Source: Phytobacter diazotrophicus (GTDB taxonomy: Bacteria; Pseudomonadota; Gammaproteobacteria; Enterobacterales; Enterobacteriaceae). From it: a stretch of 64,000 bases of DNA. The stretch is from contig SMDE01000003.1 in assembly GCA_004346725.1 (NCBI GenBank), positions 124,001-188,000 of the forward strand, written 5' to 3'. This document shows positions 50,992-59,690 of the stretch, in pieces (positions within the stretch are counted from its first letter, which is position 1; each line of letters begins with the position of its first letter). The notes beneath the pieces are model-generated. The model searched no databases and had not been told where the DNA came from. It worked only from the letters and a program-made list of their open reading frames with translations. The position numbers and the translations under genes are program-made.

Positions 50992-52716
50992 ATGGATCGC
51001 ATCGCAAAAATCCTGTTGTGCCTGTTCATCGTCGGGTTTAGCTCCCCTCTTCTCGCCGCTGACTGGACCATCGGCATCCTGGCATTGCGCGGTGAAGCGG
51101 CAACTCAACGTCACTGGCAGCCGCTTATCGACTCGCTTAACGACACCGTACCGGATGCCCATTTTCGGCTGCTCCCCCTTGATCTCAACGCGATGCGCGA
51201 GGCGGTAAACGCAGGAAGCGTCCAGTTTGTCATCACCAATCAGGCGCAGTTTGTGAAGCTAAATAGCCACTATCATTTGCGCTGGCTGGCATCGCTACGA
51301 TCCGGGAAAGGGGCCGCCGGGGAGAGCATAGCCACCGGCAGCGCCATTCTGGTTCGCCGTGATAGCCCCATCACCCACGCGCGGGATCTGGCCGGACAAA
51401 CCCTGGGCGCAGTCGATGCGCAGGCCTTTGGCGGCTATCTGCTGGGCTACCGTGAACTGCTGGATGCGGGGTTACGGGTGGACGACCAGGTGAAGGTGAG
51501 ATTTTTGGGCTTTCCGGCTGATGCGCTGCTCTATTTGCTGCGCGAAGATGCCATTCAGGCTGCCATCGTTCCCGTGTGCCTGTTGGAAGACATGGACGCG
51601 GAAGGTCTTATTGCGAAAAACGCCTTTCGGGTTCTGCTTCAAAAACCGTCCGCATCTCCCTGCCTGACCAGTACCGCACTCTATCCTGACTGGTCGTTCG
51701 CTGCCCTGCCCGGCGTGGGTGACCGGGTTGCCGATGCCGTCGCAAAGGCGTTGCTGACGGCACCCCAGAGTGGTAGCTGGCACTGGGGCGCACCCGCCTC
51801 AACCAGCGATACCGAAGCCCTGCTTCGCGAACTTAACCGCCACCCGGAGCAGCAGCGGATCGGGCAAACCCTGCTTGCCTGGCTGAGCCAGCACAGGCTA
51901 ATGATTGGGCTGATCCTTGTGCTGGGCGTGCTGTTCGTTGCCAATTATGGTTGGGTGATGGTGCTGGTAAACCAGCGCGGTAAAGCGCTCGAGCAGGCAA
52001 ACGCCCGGCTGCGCGCCCAACAGCAGACGCTGGAACAGGCCCGACAGATGAGCGTACTGGGTGAGATGGCCTCCGGTTTTGCGCACGAGCTTAACCAGCC
52101 GCTAGCGGCAATCCGCATGTATGCGCAGGGAGGGCTTAATTATCTCCCGCAGCCGGAAAAGAGAGAATCCTTAGAAGAGGCGCTACACCACATCGATGCT
52201 CAGGCCGAACGCTGTGGACTTATCATCAAACATTTACGGGAATGGGCGAGTCCGCAGCAGCAAAGTGAAAATGCGCCCTGTGATGTCGCAGATACGCTCC
52301 GACACGTGCTCAGGCTTTTGCAGCTTGATAAAGCGTCACCCGACCTGCTTGTTGAGGTAAACATCAAGCGCCCCATGCCGCTTTCTCTGCCACCGGTCCT
52401 GCTGGAGCAGGTACTGGCAAATATCATTTTGAATGCGGTCCAGGCAGGCGCCACACGCCTTTGGGTTACGGAGGAACGTGTTGGTCAACAGCAGCAGATT
52501 ATGCTACTGGATAACGCGGGCGGCCTGTCAGCGGAACAGCTCTCGGCGCTGTTTCGCCCTTTTCACTCCACCAAAAAAGGGGGTATGGGGCTGGGACTCG
52601 TTATTTGCCAGCGCCTTCTGCGCAGCGTCAATGGTGAGATTAGTGTGAATAATCACAGCGCCCCGGATGGGCGTTATGGTTTACTCGTGGCCCTGACCTT
52701 TCCGACGGACCAATAA
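50992..52716 (+). CDS. ttrS: Tetrathionate sensor histidine kinase TtrS
   Basis: Membrane sensor kinase for tetrathionate. Signal/anchor residues 1-22, then a periplasmic PhnD-like substrate-binding domain (about 23-270), transmembrane helix (about 302-322), coiled region and a kinase core. The phospho-accepting H365 is in FAHELNQPLAAI; the N box is NIILNAVQAG and the G boxes are LDNAGGLS and GGMGLGLVI. 574 residues. ttrR follows after 14 bp. Confidence 0.95.
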   Translation: MDRIAKILLCLFIVGFSSPLLAADWTIGILALRGEAATQRHWQPLIDSLNDTVPDAHFRLLPLDLNAMREAVNAGSVQFVITNQAQFVKLNSHYHLRWLASLRSGKGAAGESIATGSAILVRRDSPITHARDLAGQTLGAVDAQAFGGYLLGYRELLDAGLRVDDQVKVRFLGFPADALLYLLREDAIQAAIVPVCLLEDMDAEGLIAKNAFRVLLQKPSASPCLTSTALYPDWSFAALPGVGDRVADAVAKALLTAPQSGSWHWGAPASTSDTEALLRELNRHPEQQRIGQTLLAWLSQHRLMIGLILVLGVLFVANYGWVMVLVNQRGKALEQANARLRAQQQTLEQARQMSVLGEMASGFAHELNQPLAAIRMYAQGGLNYLPQPEKRESLEEALHHIDAQAERCGLIIKHLREWASPQQQSENAPCDVADTLRHVLRLLQLDKASPDLLVEVNIKRPMPLSLPPVLLEQVLANIILNAVQAGATRLWVTEERVGQQQQIMLLDNAGGLSAEQLSALFRPFHSTKKGGMGLGLVICQRLLRSVNGEISVNNHSAPDGRYGLLVALTFPTDQ

Positions 52717-52730
52717 CACAGAAGATTTAA

Positions 52731-53336
52731 ATGATTCATTTAGTGGATGATGACGAAGCGGTGACCCGCTCATGCTCTTTTTTACTGGAAAGCCTGGGAT
52801 ACACCGTTCAGTGCTGGAACGAAAGTGAGCGCTTTCTGCGCGAAGCAGCGCTTAAAGATACGGGCGTCGTGCTGTTGGATATGCGGATGCCGGGTATGGA
52901 CGGGCATCGCCTGTTTCAGGCCATGCGTCACGATAACAGCACCCTTGCCGTTATTTTCCTGACAGGCCATGGCGATATCCCGATGGCGGTAAAAGAGATC
53001 CAGTCGGGTGCCGTTGATTTTTTACAAAAACCTGTCGCGCTTGATGCCCTAAAAGAGGCCATCAGTAAAGGCTACGAACACTCTGAGCGGCTGGCGAAAA
53101 TACAGGAGCTTAAACAGCGTTACGGCCAACTGACACCCAAAGAAAAAGCCGTGGCGCATTATGTAGCCGCAGGCATGATGAATAAGGATATCGCCTCGCA
53201 GATGAATATTGCATTGCGCACGGTGGAAGTTCACCGCTCACGAGTTATGGAAAAAATGGACGCCAGAACGATGGCAGAACTGATCATGCAAATGAATAGC
53301 ATTGATCTGTCAGGTGAGAATTTAAGCAGGGGATAA
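52731..53336 (+). CDS. ttrR: Tetrathionate response regulator TtrR
   Basis: FixJ-type response regulator that activates ttrBCA. Receiver domain with acidic pocket D6-D8 and phospho-acceptor D50 (VVLLDMRMPGMDG); conserved Lys in FLQKPV. The C-terminal LuxR-type helix-turn-helix (KEKAVAHYVAAGMMNKDIA, then RTVEVHRSRVMEKM) binds DNA. 201 residues. Forms a two-gene unit with ttrS. Confidence 0.95.
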   Translation: MIHLVDDDEAVTRSCSFLLESLGYTVQCWNESERFLREAALKDTGVVLLDMRMPGMDGHRLFQAMRHDNSTLAVIFLTGHGDIPMAVKEIQSGAVDFLQKPVALDALKEAISKGYEHSERLAKIQELKQRYGQLTPKEKAVAHYVAAGMMNKDIASQMNIALRTVEVHRSRVMEKMDARTMAELIMQMNSIDLSGENLSRG

Positions 53337-53599
53337 AATTGTCGAGATTTTTAGCAACTCCCTGTCGGCATAATAGAGCTCATTTCTCAGATAGCTTTTG
53401 CCTGGCCAGGTAGCCAGTAAACTTTTCACACACTCTCAGGCGAAACGAGTGTTGTATTCATTATCAGATTCACCGGATGCGCCATGTGACGTTCTCGTCA
53501 ATACAGCTAACCCCGTATTTTTGCTGGCAGACAAATCGCAAACAACCAGCACATTCTGGGGCTTAGAATCGGAAATGACGCAGCACGTGAACAGCCCGT

Positions 53600-53830
53600 T
53601 TAGATAAATTTCTGGGCCGCGGTCATAATGTCATCCGATGAAAGCTGTCGGTCAGTAGCGACACGAATCTCCAGATGATCACCGGTGAGTGAGTGAACGC
53701 CTGCGTGCATAATATTTAGGGTCGCTTTCTCGCCGTTAGGGTATTCACAATCAACGGTCTTATCGCTGGCATTTCTGTCAACAGCTTTGACTGGCTGAGA
53801 GTTGAAAAAAACCAAAACTTTTGATGTCAT
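53600..53830 (-). CDS. Small protein of unknown function
   Basis: 76 residues, MTSKVLVFFNSQPVKAVDRN at the N-terminus, supported by AAGGA 8 bases before the ATG. It has no membrane segment or cysteine motif beyond a single Cys. The pattern of alternating strands suggests a compact beta-rich fold. It lies 40 bp after the YmcF-like gene on the same strand and may be co-transcribed with the cold-shock gene. I do not recognise the family. Confidence 0.65.
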   Translation of the reverse strand: MTSKVLVFFNSQPVKAVDRNASDKTVDCEYPNGEKATLNIMHAGVHSLTGDHLEIRVATDRQLSSDDIMTAAQKFI

Positions 53831-53870
53831 AAGTCGATCCTTAATTGATTACGTGAGGCAGGCGAAATAT

Positions 53871-54071
53871 CTATGCGATATGCGTTGCTGTGATATTTCT
53901 GACAAATGGCACAGGATGCATTGTCGCTAAATTGTAACGTTCATTGGTTACCATTACGGTTTTGCAAAAAATACATTTTGCGCCATATGGATTAGTTTCT
54001 GTTACATCAAAATGCGAAACACGATATTGCGAGCCGTGACATTTTGGACAACGAAGATGAATATTAGAAAT
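53871..54071 (-). CDS. YmcF/YnfQ-like zinc microprotein with ATT start
   Basis: 66 residues, reading (M)SNIHLRCPKCHGSQYRVS, with CPKC (C8, C11) and CIFC (C33, C36) forming a likely zinc site. It is clearly related to E. coli YmcF and YnfQ, cold-induced microproteins encoded after cspG/cspB-type genes and reported to start at ATT. No ATG, GTG or TTG exists at the right place here; the ATT at 54069-54071 lies 10 bases after AAGGA, which overlaps the cold-shock gene stop. It begins 13 bp after that gene, so it is probably the second cistron of the cold-shock transcript. Function unknown, nucleic-acid binding possible. Confidence 0.8.
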   Translation of the reverse strand: MSNIHLRCPKCHGSQYRVSHFDVTETNPYGAKCIFCKTVMVTNERYNLATMHPVPFVRNITATHIA

Positions 54072-54084
54072 AGTGAAAGTGTCC

Positions 54085-54297
54085 TTAAAGTACTACTACA
54101 TTAACAGCGGAAGGGCCTTTCGGACCGTTTTCGACTGAGAATTCAACCTCTTGATTTTCTTCAAGCGTTTTAAATTCATTGCTTTGAATAGCAGAAAAAT
54201 GCACGAATACATCTTTGCTACCATCTTTTGGAGTGATAAAACCAAAACCTTTTTCAGGGTTGAACCACTTTACGTTACCTGTCGTTTTTGAAGACAT
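54085..54297 (-). CDS. Cold-shock protein, CspA family (CspB-like)
   Basis: 70 residues, single cold-shock domain acting as RNA chaperone. RNP1 KGFGFI and RNP2 VFVHFSAI are intact, as is WFN early on. Closest by eye to E. coli CspB ([15 protein letters not shown]). The cspA-type promoter, cold box and long leader upstream show that it is genuinely cold-inducible rather than constitutive like CspC/CspE. Confidence 0.96.
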   Translation of the reverse strand: MSSKTTGNVKWFNPEKGFGFITPKDGSKDVFVHFSAIQSNEFKTLEENQEVEFSVENGPKGPSAVNVVVL

Positions 54298-54455
54298 AAT
54301 TTTTTACCTATATAAATGTAAGCCTTTCGGCATGCAGGGTCCGATTACAGAATAATCGCATAACTTTCAATGAAGACTCAAAAAGAGATATCTAAGGATA
54401 CTTAAAATGAGGGCTAAAAATGGAATGCTTTGGACTGGTCTGTGTATCAAACCGA
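54298..54455 (-). promoter_or_regulatory. cspA-type leader with cold box
   Basis: About 158-nt 5' leader of the cold-shock gene. It starts with TCGGTTTGATACACAGACCA (54436-54455), matching the cspA cold box region, and carries GCCGAAAGGC (54322-54331) shortly before the start codon, as in cspA. Such leaders refold with temperature to permit translation in the cold. Confidence 0.88.
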
Positions 54456-54458
54456 CAA

Positions 54459-54490
54459 CTCATTAAGGCATGTCATATCCTATTATGCAA
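54459..54490 (-). promoter_or_regulatory. cspA-type promoter
   Basis: -35 TTGCAT (54485-54490) and -10 region TTAATGAG (54459-54466) separated by 18 bases, the same words and spacing as in the E. coli cspA promoter. It reads toward the cold-shock gene. Confidence 0.85.
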
Positions 54491-54763
54491 GTTTTATTTT
54501 CCTGGTCCATTCACCCCCGTTACGTTCGCAAGCATTCGTTTAATGTTGAAATCGCCAGCGACGCGTTTCTGATGCAGGGGCTAATCATGCCTTTTAACGT
54601 AAAGAACTGCTACAAAACAGGCCAGGCCCGGCGATGACCTTTTTAACAAAGCGCCCTGACCAGCATGGATAATATCCCTGCTTAAATGGGAGCGAAAAAA
54701 TGAGTATGGGCAATGCGCGCAGGGATAGTGTATGGTTACAGCCCATTTATCAGGAAAGACCCT

Positions 54764-54934
54764 ATGCCACAACGCAAAGATTCAAAAAATAATCGCAACT
54801 ATCTCGTCAAATGCACCTGCCCTCACTGCACCAAACAGTCAGAACATAGCTTTACACGAGTCCAGAAAGGCTTGTCATTGATGTGCCCTCATTGCAGTAA
54901 ACTTTATAATCAAGACAAAACAGCCTTTGCTTAA
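54764..54934 (+). CDS. Small zinc-ribbon protein
   Basis: 56 residues, basic. Two CxxC pairs (CTCPHC near residue 18, CPHC near 43) make a treble-clef or ribbon-type zinc site likely. ATG at 54764 with AGGAAAG ahead; the frame is open 17 codons further upstream (54713) without a ribosome-binding site. Its CPHC spacing recalls the YmcF-like protein next door, though the sequences differ. Unknown function. Confidence 0.7.
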   Translation: MPQRKDSKNNRNYLVKCTCPHCTKQSEHSFTRVQKGLSLMCPHCSKLYNQDKTAFA

Positions 54935-55012
54935 GTCCGGTGTTTTTCCCGGAAATACATCACGGGTCAGAAGATCGTATAATACTTAAGTATTAATTTC
55001 ATACGAAACCCT

Positions 55013-55039
55013 CCCGTCTGGCTTTTTCACACAGACGGG
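55013..55039. terminator. Hairpin after the zinc-ribbon gene
   Basis: CCCGTCTG / CAGACGGG stem of 8 bases with an 11-base loop containing TTTTT. It lies 78 bp after the zinc-ribbon stop. No T-run after the stem; termination is only a guess. Confidence 0.4.
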
Positions 55040-55219
55040 TACCACAAAGCTATATGCTCTGAACTCTATAACAAATCTACTTGTTCGCCTCCTTTCCAGA
55101 GGAATTATCTTAATTTATTTCACGTACAAACTGTAACAAAATAAGCGCAACAGCTAACCAGCAAATGCTATAAATATTATCAGGATGGAAAATACAGAGT
55201 GCGGAAATAAGGAGTAAAT

Positions 55220-55486
55220 ATGAAAGTTAAACTAACAGCCCGATTTATGGCCAGAGTGCATTTATTTTTGGCGTTAATTTGGGCAGTGCTGACAATCCCA
55301 ACATTGCTGTGGTGGAAAAATAGCATACTCTGGGTTTCGCTGATGAGTATTTACGCCATCGTCATTTCGCATCTGGCAGCCTATAGTGCCGCACACGCCG
55401 AAAAAGCCGCCAGTCAGGCACTGAATGAAAGTGGCGAAGCTAATAAAAAAATACATGCGAAAAATACAGAGGCCGCAAAACAATAA
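55220..55486 (+). CDS. Small inner-membrane protein of unknown function
   Basis: 88 residues, AAGGAG 6 bases before the ATG. Two hydrophobic helices (about 12-30 and 35-55) followed by an Ala/Lys/Glu-rich cytoplasmic or periplasmic tail likely to be helical. No family recognised. The neighbouring hairpin CCTCGCCTGC / GCAGGTGAGG (55501-55523), 15 bp after the stop, may be its terminator. Confidence 0.7.
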   Translation: MKVKLTARFMARVHLFLALIWAVLTIPTLLWWKNSILWVSLMSIYAIVISHLAAYSAAHAEKAASQALNESGEANKKIHAKNTEAAKQ

Positions 55487-55730
55487 TTACCCGGAATTCA
55501 CCTCGCCTGCTTTGCAGGTGAGGACAGATTAACCGGGCGCAGTAATGTAGGGTTTCGATTCAATCTGACATAACATCAAAAAAACGCATCGCAGGAAAGA
55601 ACGTATATTATATTTCGTCACCCTGTCGCAGTAACGTCACTCTTCTGATAATACCCCACCCGGTCGGCTTCCCAACCAGAATCAGGCGACACAGTTTTTT
55701 AGAGATGCATTTACTCAAAAAATCAACGTA

Positions 55731-55991
55731 TTACTCATCCTTTTTTTTGAGAAGAGGTACTCTATTCATACTGATAATGCTGTGAAGGCGGGATGCCATT
55801 TTATTTTTCTCTTCTTGCGAAACGTCGGTGCAACACTCCGCCAGTTCCTGCCAGAGGAACAGCGCCCCCTCTGCCATCGTGTACCATGTAGCAGCCACCC
55901 GACCATACTCGGGGTCACATTCACGGATGGCCTTGTCCATCATAAGATTCAACACACTTTCGGTATGATCAGTTATCACATCAAGCCGCAT
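55731..55991 (-). CDS. Small acidic protein of unknown function
   Basis: 86 residues beginning MRLDVITDHTESVLNLMMD, GGAGAG 7 bases before the ATG. Predicted helical, with paired cysteines (ECCTD). Resembles the short orphan proteins common between core genes of enterobacteria; I cannot assign a family. Stands alone. Confidence 0.6.
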   Translation of the reverse strand: MRLDVITDHTESVLNLMMDKAIRECDPEYGRVAATWYTMAEGALFLWQELAECCTDVSQEEKNKMASRLHSIISMNRVPLLKKKDE

Positions 55992-56531
55992 AATTTATCT
56001 CTCCACGATACATTATGTATGGGATAGCGTAACGGTATAAGATTGTTAAAATTATTTATATACTACTGAATAATATATTTTCGGAATAAGCTTAAATTCT
56101 GATTTTTGAGACGAAGTGCAAAGGAATAGTATACCGCATTTGCTGCCAAATTAACTCAAGCAAAACATAGTGGTGGTGAAGATACCAGGCAAAAGGAGTG
56201 TGAGCCTCACTGTGTCGACCGAAAAAAGATTCCCCTTCACAATTGAAGCAGCACTGCATAAAAATTAATAAATACTTAAACCGCATCTTTCCGCCAGCAC
56301 GAAAGCATAGAGAAAAAAGCTGTTCTAATAACGTCAAAAAAAACACATGCAGCGAAGAGCAGGCAGAATACATACCTGAAACCTATGACGCCTCTTATGC
56401 GTTCATTCTTTACCATCGCCTTCTTCTATGAATAACAATTCACTTTTTCATAATAATAAAGTTGTAAAGGTTAGCCAGAAATGTGCCGATAGCACTTATA
56501 AGACAACACAGCAAATAAGGAAAATAACGAT
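55992..56531. other. AT-rich gap upstream of the chemoreceptor
   Basis: 540 bp. Two overlapping frames (56092-56373 minus, 56243-56431 plus) are open but have no ribosome-binding site or family resemblance, so I do not call them. The right end holds the FliA-type promoter listed separately. Confidence 0.5.
56465..56492 (+). promoter_or_regulatory. FliA (sigma-28) type promoter of the chemoreceptor gene
   Basis: TAAA-N16-GCCGATAG, close to the consensus TAAA-N15-GCCGATAA, 40 bp before the start codon. It puts the receptor in the late flagellar regulon. Confidence 0.75.
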
Positions 56532-58436
56532 ATGTCATGGATTTATCGTATTTCTATGAGAATGAAGTTATTTATCGCGTTATTCCCTCTGCTACTTGCG
56601 CTGATATGGTTTGCCGGTTCAGGCATGCTCAGCCGCATCGGTACCGAACGACAGATGGACACTATCGGTCAGTTAACAACGCTTGCCCGCAGCACGGGAG
56701 ACGTTGTTCATCAACTGCAACGTGAACGTGGAATGAGCGCCGGTTTTATCGGTGCGCGTGGGCAGCAGTTCCGCGATGAAATCCTCGTGCAGCGGAAATT
56801 AACTGACGACGCACTGGTAAAGTTAAACCAGGCGTTAGCCCGGACGGATACGAATTTAATACAGGGCAATATTGCCGCCACACTGAAAATGTTTAAAGAC
56901 AATATTCAGTCCCTCGACGCCACCCGTAATGCGATAAGCGCGCTGAATATAGAGGCGTCAAAGTCGACGCAGTTCTATACGCAGACCATCTCCGGGTTGC
57001 TGAGTTTCGTTGGTGGTATAGGTCAGTTAAGCGCCTCCGGCCCAATGGTGAATGAGCTGGCAGCCTTCTATAGCCTGCTGAATTTAAAGGAGCAGGCCGG
57101 GATCGAGCGCGCACTGCTCACCAATGTCTTCTCTGTTGATCGCTTTAGCGACGGTCAATTCCGTATGCTCAGTGATGTGGTGGGTAAACAAGAAGCCTGG
57201 CTGACCGCCACCCGCCGCTTTAGTAGCGAAGCTCAGGCTGCAGAGCTGGATAAAGCCCTTGCGTCGGCCGAAGTCACCCGCGCTCTTGAGCTGAGAACGA
57301 TTGCCTTGAATAAGGCGCAGGAAGGCGGATTTGGCGTTAAACCGACGGACTGGTTTACTGCCCAGACCAAACGCATTGAGATACTTCGCCAGGTAGAAAC
57401 CCAGGCGGCGGATGCCCTGCTCGCACATTCGGCGGCACTGGCCCACAACGCACGTGTTGACTGGCAATCTTTTCTGGCGATCAGTCTGATTGCCCTGCTC
57501 ATTGCTATTGCCTTTGCCATGATAGTGGTGCGCAGTATTCAGCAACAACTAACCAACACACTGAAAACCATCAATGAGATGGACGGCGATTTGACCCGCC
57601 GCCTCGATGTACCGGGTAGCGACGAGCTCTCTGCTCTTAATCGCGCCTACAATCAGGCAATCGAAAACATTCAGCATATCGTGCAGGAAATTAAATCGGG
57701 TGCGCTGATACTCAGTAACGCCAGCAGTGATATTACCGACGGTAACCAGGATTTGGCTCAGCGTACCGATGAGCAGGCTGCATCCATCGTTGAAACCGCC
57801 GCCAGTATGGAACAGATATCGACGGCCATCTCCCAGACGGCCCATAACGCCAGCGAAGCGGAACGACTGACCCAGTCGATGGCAAATGATGTCATGGATG
57901 CGACCCGCGTTTCCAACGAGGCCAGCCAGAGCATGGCGGCTATCCGTTCGTCCAGCGACAATATTTTCCAGATTGTGGCGTCAATCGATGAGATCTCGTT
58001 TCAAACCAACTTACTGGCGCTAAACGCCGCAGTTGAAGCCGCCCGCGCGGGGGAACTGGGCAAAGGTTTCGCCGTTGTGGCCGCAGAGGTGCGCCATCTT
58101 TCCCAACGCTGTGCCAGAGAGGCCAGCCTGATTCGGGAGTTGGTTAATCAGAACATGGATAACATTGGTGAAGGGGTGCAACGAGTTTCGGCGTCCGAGG
58201 CGGCACTGAAAGCGGCAGCGGATACAACCGGGCGGATGAAGCAATATGTCAGTGATATCGCCCGCGCAGCCAATGAACAATCGCTTGGCGTAACACAAGT
58301 GCATCAGGCACTGAATCAACTGGAGCAGGTCACTCAGCAAAACGCGGCGCTGGTTTCCCAGATGGCAACCGCCAGTCAAATGCTTGACGCACAGTCGAAA
58401 TCGATGTCCACGCTTGTTGACCGCTTTGTATCCTGA
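56532..58436 (+). CDS. Methyl-accepting chemotaxis protein with NIT-type sensor domain
   Basis: 634 residues. N-terminal membrane helix (about 12-32); a periplasmic all-helical domain (35-310) with NIT (nitrate/nitrite-sensing) hallmarks LQRERGMSAGFIGARG and KEQAGIERALL; second helix (about 314-337); HAMP; then the signalling domain with hairpin tip EISFQTNLLALNAAVEAARAG. There is no obvious C-terminal CheR/CheB pentapeptide (ends LVDRFVS). Ligand might be nitrate/nitrite or another small anion; not shown. Alone, with its own FliA promoter. Confidence 0.92.
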   Translation: MSWIYRISMRMKLFIALFPLLLALIWFAGSGMLSRIGTERQMDTIGQLTTLARSTGDVVHQLQRERGMSAGFIGARGQQFRDEILVQRKLTDDALVKLNQALARTDTNLIQGNIAATLKMFKDNIQSLDATRNAISALNIEASKSTQFYTQTISGLLSFVGGIGQLSASGPMVNELAAFYSLLNLKEQAGIERALLTNVFSVDRFSDGQFRMLSDVVGKQEAWLTATRRFSSEAQAAELDKALASAEVTRALELRTIALNKAQEGGFGVKPTDWFTAQTKRIEILRQVETQAADALLAHSAALAHNARVDWQSFLAISLIALLIAIAFAMIVVRSIQQQLTNTLKTINEMDGDLTRRLDVPGSDELSALNRAYNQAIENIQHIVQEIKSGALILSNASSDITDGNQDLAQRTDEQAASIVETAASMEQISTAISQTAHNASEAERLTQSMANDVMDATRVSNEASQSMAAIRSSSDNIFQIVASIDEISFQTNLLALNAAVEAARAGELGKGFAVVAAEVRHLSQRCAREASLIRELVNQNMDNIGEGVQRVSASEAALKAAADTTGRMKQYVSDIARAANEQSLGVTQVHQALNQLEQVTQQNAALVSQMATASQMLDAQSKSMSTLVDRFVS

Positions 58437-58509
58437 GATAACGGAAAGCAGACATCTGGTCTATCCGGGTGTCTGCCGCCCTCTCAGGACTCAACAACGC
58501 TTAATTATA

Positions 58510-59685
58510 TTAACCGTAAACGCGACATAACGTCCCGGTTATACTCAACGTCCAGTCACCGGTCACTGCCGGAATAAACACCGATTGCCCCTCCTTGAGT
58601 GTCGCCGTTTCTCCACAAGGATGATGCAATAACGCCTGCCCATCGATCACTAAAACAATCTCTGCACTCGTAGTCTGTATAGCAACATCTTTCACATCGC
58701 TATAGACATCAAAGCAAAAATCCTCCACCGGAATCGGATAATGGTGTTTTCCTGCTTCACTTATCGGCCGCATGCGTAATTGCGCCGCATACACCGGTTC
58801 AAATACCGTGCAGGCCATAAGCTCCTTCAGATTAATTTTTTTCGGCGTTAATCCGGCTCGCAAAACATTATCGGAGCTGGCCATCACTTCCACGGCGACG
58901 CCATGAACATACGCATGTAACGTACCGGGTGAAAGAAACATCGCCTCCCCTGGCTGCAATGTCAGGCAATTGAGAAACAGCGGCGCGAACAGGCCAATAT
59001 CGTCAGGATAATATTGATGCAGGCGTAATATAAACGTCGCCAGATTATCGTCATACCAGTCCCTGGCATTATCAATAAGCCGTTTTAATGCCTGCTGTTT
59101 TTCATCCTGTGGTAGCTGCATCACCAGGAGGAAAAATGCCTGCAGTGTTTCTGCGCAGGGGGAGACGGCTAATTGTGTTAACGCATCACTGAGTGACGGA
59201 ATATTAAGTGGCGTAAAGTTACCCACAATGTCAGCGGGGTTACGAAAGCCGTTCATCGCCATAAACGGCGTCAGCGCATAAACCAGCTCTGGCTTATGGT
59301 TATCATCGTTGTAATCAGGCGGGTTATCCGGATTTTGTTGTTGGCGCTGAAACCCCGCCTGCGCCTGCGCTTTTTGCGGATGAACCTGAATCGACAGCGC
59401 ACTTTCGGCGGCAAGGATCTTTAACAGATACGGTAGCTCACCGAATTGCCCGGCAATTTTACTGCCGAGCATGGCCTGCTTATCAGTAGCAATCAGTTCC
59501 GTCAAAGAACAGGTGCCGTCTTCACAGACAACCTGAGAAATCCCCGCCGGATGCACGCCCATCCATAATTCTGCCTGCGGTTGGTCATCAGGATTCGGAA
59601 TATGAAAACGTGCGTTGAGCGCAGAGCGACTCCCCCACGGATAATTCTTCACCACATTTACGAGTGGATAGAAACAGTGACTCAC
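58510..59685 (-). CDS. manA: Mannose-6-phosphate isomerase, class I
   Basis: Zinc enzyme converting mannose-6-phosphate to fructose-6-phosphate. Zinc ligands are visible in SIQVHP (Gln98, His100), KPELVYAL (Glu) and GTLHAYVHG (His); the last is followed by the family arginine in NVLRAGLTPK. 391 residues. Starts with GTG at 59685; its ribosome-binding site GAGGAG lies inside the final codons of the GH1 gene 5 bp upstream, so the two are tightly coupled. Given its setting, this may be a catabolic second copy. Confidence 0.94.
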   Translation of the reverse strand: MSHCFYPLVNVVKNYPWGSRSALNARFHIPNPDDQPQAELWMGVHPAGISQVVCEDGTCSLTELIATDKQAMLGSKIAGQFGELPYLLKILAAESALSIQVHPQKAQAQAGFQRQQQNPDNPPDYNDDNHKPELVYALTPFMAMNGFRNPADIVGNFTPLNIPSLSDALTQLAVSPCAETLQAFFLLVMQLPQDEKQQALKRLIDNARDWYDDNLATFILRLHQYYPDDIGLFAPLFLNCLTLQPGEAMFLSPGTLHAYVHGVAVEVMASSDNVLRAGLTPKKINLKELMACTVFEPVYAAQLRMRPISEAGKHHYPIPVEDFCFDVYSDVKDVAIQTTSAEIVLVIDGQALLHHPCGETATLKEGQSVFIPAVTGDWTLSITGTLCRVYG

Positions 59686-59690
59686 GTCGA

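Noticed and set aside
53398-53607. Plus-strand 69-codon frame after ttrR
   Set aside because: No ribosome-binding site, no family resemblance, and it overlaps the end of a better supported minus-strand small gene.
56092-56431. Two overlapping open frames (93 and 62 codons) before the chemoreceptor
   Set aside because: They are antiparallel, lack ribosome-binding sites and look like chance frames in AT-rich DNA.
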